This document shows, piece by piece, positions 53,682 to 61,343 of a stretch of DNA of 64,000 nucleotides (its first letter is position 1; every line of letters starts with the position of its first letter). Origin of the DNA: an uncultured Pseudomonadota bacterium (lineage in GTDB: Bacteria; Pseudomonadota; Gammaproteobacteria; Methylococcales; Methylomonadaceae); contig CAIYSZ010000025.1 of NCBI GenBank assembly GCA_903928965.1, positions 1 through 64,000 on the forward strand, given 5' to 3'. Position numbers and translations under genes: made by a program. The notes under the pieces are model-generated. The model ran no database searches. It was given only the letters and a program-made list of their open reading frames with translations, and had not been told where the DNA came from.

Positions 53682-55580
53682 ATGTCGGCCCCTAGCGTAA
53701 CCAGCGTCACTTACGACGATTCCAGCGGTACATTGACCATTAAAGGGCAGCATTTGCCCAGTCAATACAGTTTAAACGCCAACGACTTTACCCTAATCGG
53801 GAACGGCGGCCGCGCGGACGCGTTCGTGCTGGGCGCGCATTTGAACCGGGCAAGCGACAGACTGGATCAAAATAGCTCGGTCAACTCCGCCGGCACGGTT
53901 TTTACCTTAAAGTTTACCGGAACCGCGGCGCCCTATTTTACGGACTTAACGCAATTATTGGACAAAAACGGCGCGCAAGCCCAGGATGGTACGAACTATC
54001 AATTGGAACTGGCCGCCGGCTGGATTAGCGGCGCGACTACCACCCAGAACCTGCCGATCACCGTGGTGAACGCTCCTGATCCGGTCATTACCGGAGTCAA
54101 TTACGACGCCGCGGACGGGGTATTGATCGTGAATAGCTCCGGCATCATGAATTCAAACGGCTCCGCCGATCCCAGTTTGTTGTCGCTGAGCAATTTTTCG
54201 CTGGACGGGATTACCTTGGACAATGCCAGCGGCGGGGATTTTAATCAATTATTAAACCCATCGAACCTAGGGTATGCCGGTATTTTTTCGATTACCTTGA
54301 GTTCCGATGAGCAAAGCGCGGTTAACGCGGCCTTGGCCAGCAATAACGATCTCATTTTCAACGTATCGTCCGGTTGGTATTTAGGCTCCGGCTCGGCTTA
54401 TAGCCTTAACGCAACCGAAGTGAATAATATTGTCCCGGAAAATCAGGCCTTGTCCTGGGGACCCAAGCAGCAGTTGGACCAGCCGGTACAATTGGCGGTC
54501 AGCGGCTCTACGCTTTATATAGCCGATGCGCTGAATAAATCGGTGGATGCCGTTCCTACCGCCGGAGGCGAGGCGAGCGCGGCGGTGACCAGCGGGATAG
54601 GCAGTCCGTTTGGCGTGGCGGCGGACGCCGCCGGGAATCTGTACCTAGCCGATTACGTGGGCGGCAGGATTCTGGAGTATATGCAAGGCACCGGACAATT
54701 AGTCACTTTGCAGTCCAAAGGATTGAGCGGTCCTAGCGCCTTGGCGGTGGACGGCGCTGGTAATATCTATGTGGCGGACAGTTGGCATGGCCGCATTGAA
54801 AAAATCGCCGCCGGGAGTCATCATATCAGCACGCTGGTTTCCGGCTTGAAATTTCCAAACGGAATTGCCGTTGATGCCCAGGGAGATGTTTTTTACAGTA
54901 ATACCAACGCCGGCAAGGTCATGGAACTGGTCGCGGGCCACAGGTCGCCGATTAAGCTGGCTAGCGGCCTCGAAAATCCGCGCGGCTTGGCGGTGGACAG
55001 CCAAGGCAATGTCTATGTGGCCAATACCGCCGCCAATGATGTCGTGGAAATCGCCGCCAATACGCATCATAGCTTCGTGCTGCCTGCTTTGAACGTTCAG
55101 TTGGGCAGTACCATGAGCGCTTATAATATCAATTTGTCGGAGCCTGCCGGCATCGCCGTCGACGCCAATGGAAACCTGTATGTCAGCGAGGATTTGTCAT
55201 CCCTGACCGCCGCCGGCTCAACTTATAATGACATCAAGGAATTGACTCATCAATTCTATGTGTTTAATGCAGCGCCCGGCGGGTCTGTCGCCCCGCAATT
55301 GATCGATAATTTATGGGAAAACACACAGCAGATCCAGTTGACTAAAACGGATTTCACCGCCTTGGCCGCGCTGACGGAAGTGGGGGCCGCCAATTTCAGC
55401 AACAGCGCGAAGCCTACCGGAATAAGTGATTATTTGTTTTACGACGCCAAGAACGGCGGCTTGTATTACGATTCGCGCGGCAGCGCCGATGTTAATCTGG
55501 GTAGCGCCGTGGAACTTGCCATTGTAGGTTCTTCCGTGCATCCTAGCCAGTTAAGCGTCGGAGATTTTACCTTGATTTAA
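53682..55580 (+). CDS. NHL beta-propeller protein with N-terminal beta-sandwich repeats, no classical signal
   Basis: 632 residues. Two N-terminal repeats (VTYDDSSGTLTIKGQHLPS..., VNYDAADGVLIVNSSG...) precede about six NHL repeats from residue 270 to 510, e.g. PFGVAADAAGNLYLADYVGG and PSALAVDGAGNIYVADSWHG. The C-terminus returns to the repeat motif and stops at LSVGDFTLI, as if cut short. There is no Sec signal; the composition (Gly/Asn/Asp-rich, few Cys) suits a secreted protein, possibly type I, but no C-terminal RTX signal is visible. It starts 26 nt after the outer-membrane fusion gene, so it may be its exported partner. Confidence 0.7.
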   Translation: MSAPSVTSVTYDDSSGTLTIKGQHLPSQYSLNANDFTLIGNGGRADAFVLGAHLNRASDRLDQNSSVNSAGTVFTLKFTGTAAPYFTDLTQLLDKNGAQAQDGTNYQLELAAGWISGATTTQNLPITVVNAPDPVITGVNYDAADGVLIVNSSGIMNSNGSADPSLLSLSNFSLDGITLDNASGGDFNQLLNPSNLGYAGIFSITLSSDEQSAVNAALASNNDLIFNVSSGWYLGSGSAYSLNATEVNNIVPENQALSWGPKQQLDQPVQLAVSGSTLYIADALNKSVDAVPTAGGEASAAVTSGIGSPFGVAADAAGNLYLADYVGGRILEYMQGTGQLVTLQSKGLSGPSALAVDGAGNIYVADSWHGRIEKIAAGSHHISTLVSGLKFPNGIAVDAQGDVFYSNTNAGKVMELVAGHRSPIKLASGLENPRGLAVDSQGNVYVANTAANDVVEIAANTHHSFVLPALNVQLGSTMSAYNINLSEPAGIAVDANGNLYVSEDLSSLTAAGSTYNDIKELTHQFYVFNAAPGGSVAPQLIDNLWENTQQIQLTKTDFTALAALTEVGAANFSNSAKPTGISDYLFYDAKNGGLYYDSRGSADVNLGSAVELAIVGSSVHPSQLSVGDFTLI

Positions 55581-56062
55581 TACGCTTTTGCCGCTTTTTG
55601 GAGCTGGGATGCTCCTAAAAAAGCTTTCGCAAAAATAGCGACTCGCTGCTCGGTTTAGGTTTTTCAAGGGTATTCCATTTATAGCGGCTCGATAATTGTT
55701 GGTGTCATTTTTTCTAGCCTATGCTGTTAACGCTTGACAGAGAGGCGTTGGCAGCGACAGCCGGGGGGGGGCTTAACAGGTCAAGTGAGTTGTTTTAAAA
55801 AATAGGTTAAATAACACAGTTTAATTAAACGGCCTCTCTAGTCCTTTACCCAATGTGCGTTTTTTAGGCGTTTAATTTTTTCTGCTAATAGGTATGATAT
55901 TTATAACTATCAATTAGATATGGCAAGTTATCTATCCATTGTCATGACTAATCGTCCCATCGCACTCAATCAGCATGAAAATTGCATATCTATTGAGATG
56001 CACTGTAACTTGTACTCCGCTCCGCGCGGAGTTTCGGAATCGAGTAATCCTTGAGGAATTTT
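55581..56062. other. Intergenic region upstream of the CTERM-like protein gene
   Basis: About 480 nt without a convincing gene. It holds the right copy of the 22-nt inverted repeat (55806-55827), extended into the palindrome GTTTAATTAAAC, and AT-rich sequence up to a TTGAGGAAT ribosome site before 56063. Confidence 0.45.
55806..55827 (-). repeat. 22-nt repeat, right copy
   Basis: Exact reverse complement of 49752-49773. It overlaps the 12-bp palindrome GTTTAATTAAAC and lies about 235 nt upstream of the next gene. Confidence 0.6.
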
Positions 56063-57229
56063 ATGGTCTTTAAATACATTCATTCACGCCGCTTGGCGCC
56101 GGGGGCCGCGGTCCTTGGCGGCTTATTGGCGGCCGGCGTAGCGCAGGCGCAAGCCGTGACAAGCGCCGACGGTTATACCATTAACCATGAGCTTTCCATA
56201 GTCGGCGGCAACGGCCAGGACTCAGACCTGCCCGGTTATGATTCCGGCGCGCCTTTCATTCTGTCGCCGGTCGTTATTAATGATAACGGCGTTTTGGCGG
56301 GCCAACAACAGCCTCAAACAGGAACATACTCCGGCGAAACCATTGGTTTTGTCGGAACCACGTCTATTACTTATTCAAGCAACGTCAGCATAACCGGCAT
56401 CAACTCCAGCGGCGATATAGTGGGGGTCAGCAACGGCTCGGCTTTTTATGCGACGCCTTCCGACTACACTTCGGCGGCCCCAACGCAAACGCTAGCGGAC
56501 CCGAATAGCTATGGCGGCAGCCTACACAATACCGCGCCGGTCGGCATTAGCGACACCGGTATTGTGGTTGGAAATAATGATGGTCAAGACGGTGCTAATC
56601 ACGCTTTCAGCTACTTGTTTGAATACAGCGTGGCCGGCAACAGCTTTACCGATGTGGCCTATCCCAGCAGCGGGGACTTTGCCGGCAATTCAGGTTTTCA
56701 GGCCACGGCCATCAGCGGCAACGGCGAATTCATCGCCGGCGATTTCACGAATGCGGCCAATATCGGCGAGGGTTTTGTGTACAACACCAGCACCGGAGTC
56801 TGGAGCGATTTTAGCGATGCCAACGCGGTGAGCGGTATTAACGTCACCGGAGTCAATAATTCAGGTGAAGTAGCGGGTTGGTACTCGGACAATAATTTAA
56901 ACGCCAATAACGGCTATGACGTGGGCTTTGTGTATAACGCGGTAAGCGGCGCGTTCGTGGCGGACGAAATTCAGGACCCGGCCAATTTTTCCCCCGCCAA
57001 TATTAATGCTCAAGGCGTACCCGGTAGCGGCACGATGGTAACCGGGATTAACGACAGTGGGGAGTTGGCGGGGGTAATCAGCGGTTATCAATTCGCGTTT
57101 ACCGCGGAGCCAAGCAGTTTCGCCTTGCCGCTGCCGGGTTCGGCGTGGTTGATGGGCGGAGCGCTGGCCGGGCTTGGCGCATTGCCGCGGCGTAAACCCA
57201 CGCCGGTTTATCTGCCTCGGTTGGATTGA
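56063..57229 (+). CDS. Secreted HAF-like repeat protein with VPLPA-CTERM-like anchor
   Basis: About 388 residues. Signal peptide ending GVAQAQA. The body has at least five short repeats of the type INDNGVLAG, INSSGDIVG, ISDTGIVVG, VNNSGEVAG and INDSGELAG, like extracellular HAF repeats. The C-terminus is LPLPGSAWLMGGALAGLGAL followed by PRRK: a motif, helix and basic tail expected for exosortase-processed VPLPA-CTERM proteins. ATG 56063 has GAGGAAT upstream. It would be released or anchored at the surface; no enzymatic role is seen. Confidence 0.78.
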   Translation: MVFKYIHSRRLAPGAAVLGGLLAAGVAQAQAVTSADGYTINHELSIVGGNGQDSDLPGYDSGAPFILSPVVINDNGVLAGQQQPQTGTYSGETIGFVGTTSITYSSNVSITGINSSGDIVGVSNGSAFYATPSDYTSAAPTQTLADPNSYGGSLHNTAPVGISDTGIVVGNNDGQDGANHAFSYLFEYSVAGNSFTDVAYPSSGDFAGNSGFQATAISGNGEFIAGDFTNAANIGEGFVYNTSTGVWSDFSDANAVSGINVTGVNNSGEVAGWYSDNNLNANNGYDVGFVYNAVSGAFVADEIQDPANFSPANINAQGVPGSGTMVTGINDSGELAGVISGYQFAFTAEPSSFALPLPGSAWLMGGALAGLGALPRRKPTPVYLPRLD

Positions 57230-57408
57230 GGTTCAGGCTAGGATTTCGGCGATTAATTCGGCCCGGCGCGGGACGCGCGGGCTAACAACGCGCCGCGTGC
57301 GGCGCGGCAAGCTTGTCGGCGGATCGGATGCATCCGCTAGGATCATGTAAACGCCTTGGATGGCGCTACGCATGCTTTAATTTTAATGACTAATGATTGA
57401 GGATTATT

Positions 57409-58143
57409 ATGAAAAAAAATCAGATTGCACAAGCCCTGGCGGCTTCCATAATGACGATTGGCGGCGCTAGCTCCGTTTCCGCGCATGATTTATTGGGCGG
57501 TAAATTGGCCAAGGCAAGCGCTACCACCGGTCAAACCGTGGACGTTTTTACCACCACCTGTTTTGCCTGGGGCAAACAAGTGCCCTTTAACGGCAATACC
57601 AGCGTAACTTACGGTCCGCGACCCACTTCAGAGGCAAGCGGTCCCGCCAGCGGTTTCCGCTTTGCGGTCAGTTTGACCAGCATAGCTTCCAACCCAGGCG
57701 CCGGCGGAGTGCAAGCCATAGTCGGCGAGACCTCCACTACCGACGTAAACAATTGCACCGTCAGCACTTTCGACAATAACTGCTTGCCGGCCTCCCCTGC
57801 TCCTAAAAGCGCTTTTGCTTACGACATCACCTCCGGCAGCTCCTGGAATCCGGCCACCGGTTCCGCCGGCTTCGCCAACAACGGCGCCTCATTGGGCAAT
57901 TTCGGCACCTCCGTTTACTTGCCTATCAACAAACCAAGCGGTTTTGAAGACGCCGAATTGTCCATCGTGATTACCCAATACGGCGGCAACACCGCCAGCG
58001 TCGGCTATGACTTTATTGGTCACTGCCAAAACGCGTCCACCGGCGCAACCAGCAGCATTCATACCGGCCAAGGCGACTGGTTTAGCCAAAGCGGCAACCA
58101 AGTTGCGCCGAATCAGGATTATGCTCAAACCATTGATCAATAA
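57409..58143 (+). CDS. Exported protein of unknown function
   Basis: About 244 residues. Signal peptide MKKNQIAQALAASIMTIGGA ending around VSAHD. The mature part is Ser/Gly/Thr-rich with four cysteines (TTTCFAWG, NNCTVS, NNCLPAS, GHCQNAS), probably disulfide-bonded, and no recognised domain. The mature N-terminus begins with His, HDLLGGKLAKA. GAGGAT precedes the ATG. It lies between a CTERM-like protein and an FKBP isomerase, all on the plus strand. Confidence 0.75.
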   Translation: MKKNQIAQALAASIMTIGGASSVSAHDLLGGKLAKASATTGQTVDVFTTTCFAWGKQVPFNGNTSVTYGPRPTSEASGPASGFRFAVSLTSIASNPGAGGVQAIVGETSTTDVNNCTVSTFDNNCLPASPAPKSAFAYDITSGSSWNPATGSAGFANNGASLGNFGTSVYLPINKPSGFEDAELSIVITQYGGNTASVGYDFIGHCQNASTGATSSIHTGQGDWFSQSGNQVAPNQDYAQTIDQ

Positions 58144-58317
58144 TCAATTGGTTTAACAGGTTCCCGGCGCGGGATTGGTCTGTTTTACATGCGGCTGGTT
58201 GGGCCTTAGGCCTTGCCGGCCGCATTTATTAGGGTTTCTATTTCATGGCCGGGGCTACGCGCGGCCGCGCCGCAAAACGCTAAAATTATTTTAGGTGTTA
58301 ATTTGGCTTATTTAATC

Positions 58318-59067
58318 ATGACGCCAATATCCAATTTTTTTCTGTTCGGCATCTTAACGGCGCTGCCGTTTTATGTGAGCGCCGACCGCCCGAAACTCGC
58401 GACGGATATTGATAAATACAGTTATCAACTCGGCGCGGAGTATATGCAGTCTCTCAAAGAAGACGATATGCCGTTGGATTTTCAGCGTTTTTTGCAGGGG
58501 ATGCGTGATGTGCAAGCAGGACGCAGCTTAGAGTTGAACGATAACCAGGCGCGTCAGGCGCGGGATTATTTTATTGCCAAGCGCAGCCTGTCGCATCAGC
58601 GAAAAATGGAGGAAGCCTTGGTTCAAGGCCGCGAATTCATGCTGAATAATAAATTTCAACCCGGCGTCACCGAGCTGAGCAGCGGTTTACAATACAAAGT
58701 GCTGCGTCAAGGCAATGGAGTCACGCCTAAAAGCGGGGATGGAATTAGTATTCGCTTTAGAGTATTGGACACGGCTAATCATCAGCTGGCTGCTTCACCG
58801 GAGGACGGAACGCCGCGGAAAATGCTGCTGGACCAGCTGCTGCCGGGCTGGAAGCAGGCTTTAAGCATGATGAAGGAAGGCGATAAGTGGCTGTTGGCGC
58901 TGCCGCCGGACTTGGTCTATGGCGCGAAAGGCAGTCGCGAGGGTCATGTGAAACCCAACCAGACCTTGCAAACCGAATTGGAGCTGGTTGGCATTATTCC
59001 GGCGCAAGAGGCGTTGCAGGAGCTGGATAAACCCACGGTAACCAAGAATACCGTCCCATCCCGTTGA
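58318..59067 (+). CDS. FKBP-type peptidyl-prolyl cis-trans isomerase, FkpA/Mip-like
   Basis: About 249 residues. Signal peptide MTPISNFFLFGILTALPFYV with cleavage near VSA-DRP. An N-terminal dimerisation domain (YSYQLGAEYMQSLKEDDM) precedes the FKBP domain (SGDGISIRFRVLDT, LLPGWKQALSMMKEGDKW, LVYGAKGS). It should fold periplasmic proteins. Several FKBP pocket positions deviate (IRFRV for the usual VNYTG). ATG 58318 is preferred over 58213 because it yields the signal peptide. Confidence 0.85.
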   Translation: MTPISNFFLFGILTALPFYVSADRPKLATDIDKYSYQLGAEYMQSLKEDDMPLDFQRFLQGMRDVQAGRSLELNDNQARQARDYFIAKRSLSHQRKMEEALVQGREFMLNNKFQPGVTELSSGLQYKVLRQGNGVTPKSGDGISIRFRVLDTANHQLAASPEDGTPRKMLLDQLLPGWKQALSMMKEGDKWLLALPPDLVYGAKGSREGHVKPNQTLQTELELVGIIPAQEALQELDKPTVTKNTVPSR

Positions 59068-59120
59068 AGTTTGCCTGGCCGTCCATGGCGCTGGTTACCG
59101 ATTTACAAGGCCGCATGCAA

Positions 59121-59230
59121 CCTTAGGGAACCTCTGATTCATTCGTGATTTCAAATTTAGAAGTCAATTAAATCAACGTGTTGTGCATCTATTTTTCTTG
59201 AAAAGCCGCATTAATCAGAGGCGCCTTAGG
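59121..59230. repeat. MITE-like element with imperfect terminal inverted repeats
   Basis: CCTTAGGGAACCTCTGATT at 59121-59139 is matched by AATCAGAGGCGCCTTAGG at 59213-59230, whose reverse complement reads CCTAAGGCGCCTCTGATT. The 110-bp unit is non-coding and sits between convergent genes. The arms resemble terminal repeats of a small transposon derivative. Confidence 0.55.
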
Positions 59231-59261
59231 ACTATACACGTAGAGACTTATTGTTAACCGC

Positions 59262-61112
59262 TTAATCGGGAACCTGAATATCCGCCGGTTCCTGGCCGGT
59301 TAAGCTACGCTGGTGTATGGCCTCGTAGGCCGCTTCCAAATGGGCGGTGAATAGGCGGACGTCGAATAGCGGCGCGTCGGTCAGCTTGCGCCGCAATTTG
59401 GCCTTTAAATCGGCCAATTGTTGCGGTTGCGTGGCCAATTCCATGGCTTTTAGTTCGTATTCCGCTTCATTTTGCGCCACCAGTTCCGGTAAATCCAGAG
59501 ACAGCAGCAAACTGGCGGCTACTCTGCCGGCAAAAGCCGCGCCTAGACGGGTCAACACCGGCAAGCCGACCCACAGGGCGTCCCCGGCCGTGGCGTGGGC
59601 ATTATAGGGGTTGGTGTCCAAAAAGAGATCGGCTAGTTGTTGCCGGGCCAGGTGTTCGGCCAGCTCCGGCGCGCGTTCGGCGAAAATGATGCGGTTGCCG
59701 CCGATGCCTTGTTCAGCGGCGGCCAGCAATAGATTTTGCCGGGCCGTGTTGCCGGCGGGTAACCAGAGCACGCTGTTCTCCACCGCTTTTAGGATACGCA
59801 TCCAACTTCTAAATACCGCCGGATTGAATTTATAGCAATTGTTGAAGCAACAAAATACCATGGCATGTTCAGGCAAGCCGTATTGAGCGCGGCTAACCGG
59901 GGGGAAATCGGCGGGACGGCGGCTGTTGACTTGATAACAACCCGGCAGGTAGACTACTTTCTCGCCGTAGTGAATTTTGTCGGCTTCCGGAATGACGGTG
60001 CGGTCGGCGATGATGTAGTCCATGTAATCCGCGCCGCTGGCGCCGGGATAGCCGAGGTAATTGATTTGCACCGGCGCGGCGCGCAAGGCGAAGATGCCGG
60101 TACGGTTATGCGCGGTATGGCCGTTTAAATCGACCGCGATATCTATTTTGAGGTCCCTTGCCAGTTGCGCCGCCTGCTGGTTGCTAAGACCGCGCAGGTC
60201 CAGCAATGTGTCGAATAGACTGTTGATGTGCAGGGCAATGGGGTCTTGCTCGGTTTCCGGGCCGTAAACGAAGCCGTAAATCTCGAATCGGCCGCGGTCA
60301 TGGGTTTCGATCAGATCACGGATCAATAAACCTACCGGATGGTTGCGGAAGTCGGAGGAAAAATAGCCGACCCTAATTTTGGCGTGCGCCGGGTAGGGGA
60401 TAAGCGGCGGCGGAAGACTCGAATCAAGGCGATGATCCGCCACCCAGTTCTCGGCTACCTTGCGTTGCCGGGCCGGATCGTCTATCACCGTCAGCGCGGT
60501 GAATGGGGCATTTTTCACGCCTTGGTCGATTTTGTGCGTCAATTCTTTAAATTCTTGCTCTATGTTGGTCCAGTCGCACAGCAAAAGCTTGGCGCGCAGC
60601 CTGAATCCGAACAGGTATTCGTAATCCGGTCGCAGTTCGTAAGCGCGCTGGTAACTCGCCAAGGCTGCTTCATGCATGCCCAGTTCATTGAATGCAAAGC
60701 CCAGGCTGTGATAGACATCCACGTTATCCGGCCGCAGCCGCAGGGAAATTTGGTAGCTGCTTACCGCTTCTTCGTATTGGCAGATTTTTTGCAGTGCGTT
60801 GCCGAGGTTGTAATAAGCGTCCGCGTGGCTGGCATTGATGGTTCCGGCTTGGTTTAGCGTGGCGATAGCCTGGCCGATCAATTCGACCGCTTCTTCATGG
60901 TTGCCGTTTTGATCGGCCAATACGCCCGACAAGTGCAGAGCGTCGAAATTATCCGGCTGAATGTTCAACACTTGTTTATAAAAGGCCTTGGCTTGAATAA
61001 AACGGCCGGCTTGATGAAAGCCGAAGGCTTGATGCAGCAGCGGGGCGACGCGGGCGGCGGTTAGGGCGTCATGGCTAGGGTTAAGCGAGTTGTTTTCCGT
61101 GGTTTGCGACAT
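59262..61112 (-). CDS. TPR-containing O-GlcNAc-transferase-like glycosyltransferase (SPINDLY type), copy 1
   Basis: 616 residues. About five TPR units fill the N-terminal 190 residues, followed by the glycosyltransferase family 41 catalytic region: KIRVGYFSSDFRNHPVG, DIAVDLNGHTAHNR, INYLGYPGASGADYMDYIIA and FCCFNNCYKFNP. These proteins transfer a sugar to Ser/Thr of target proteins, or to surface structures. It pairs with a paralogue upstream at 61344-63482, separated by a 231-nt spacer containing a dispersed repeat. Confidence 0.88.
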   Translation of the reverse strand: MSQTTENNSLNPSHDALTAARVAPLLHQAFGFHQAGRFIQAKAFYKQVLNIQPDNFDALHLSGVLADQNGNHEEAVELIGQAIATLNQAGTINASHADAYYNLGNALQKICQYEEAVSSYQISLRLRPDNVDVYHSLGFAFNELGMHEAALASYQRAYELRPDYEYLFGFRLRAKLLLCDWTNIEQEFKELTHKIDQGVKNAPFTALTVIDDPARQRKVAENWVADHRLDSSLPPPLIPYPAHAKIRVGYFSSDFRNHPVGLLIRDLIETHDRGRFEIYGFVYGPETEQDPIALHINSLFDTLLDLRGLSNQQAAQLARDLKIDIAVDLNGHTAHNRTGIFALRAAPVQINYLGYPGASGADYMDYIIADRTVIPEADKIHYGEKVVYLPGCYQVNSRRPADFPPVSRAQYGLPEHAMVFCCFNNCYKFNPAVFRSWMRILKAVENSVLWLPAGNTARQNLLLAAAEQGIGGNRIIFAERAPELAEHLARQQLADLFLDTNPYNAHATAGDALWVGLPVLTRLGAAFAGRVAASLLLSLDLPELVAQNEAEYELKAMELATQPQQLADLKAKLRRKLTDAPLFDVRLFTAHLEAAYEAIHQRSLTGQEPADIQVPD

Positions 61113-61255
61113 AATAGTTAAAGGTTAGGGGGTTTGTTAATACCGGCGCGCGAGGCGGGTGTTCATTAACAGCCTAGGTTAAGTTGTTAACCATAAGTCT
61201 TTAGGTATACGTTATGGGTAGCATAAGGCCTTATGAACTCAAGGCATTTGTCTAA

Positions 61256-61312
61256 GGACGCCGTGAATGTCTCTTTGCAGACTGGACGCCAGCATCCTAA
61301 GCCGGCGACGCC
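61256..61312 (+). repeat. Second copy of the dispersed GGACGCCGTGAAT element
   Basis: GGACGCCGTGAAT followed by a diverged but alignable stretch (GCCAGCATCC) matches 6564-6616 in the same orientation. It lies between the two glycosyltransferase genes and lacks the long outer arms of the first copy. Confidence 0.55.
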
Positions 61313-61343
61313 TTTCTCAAAGACTCTCCGTTTACAAGACCTG

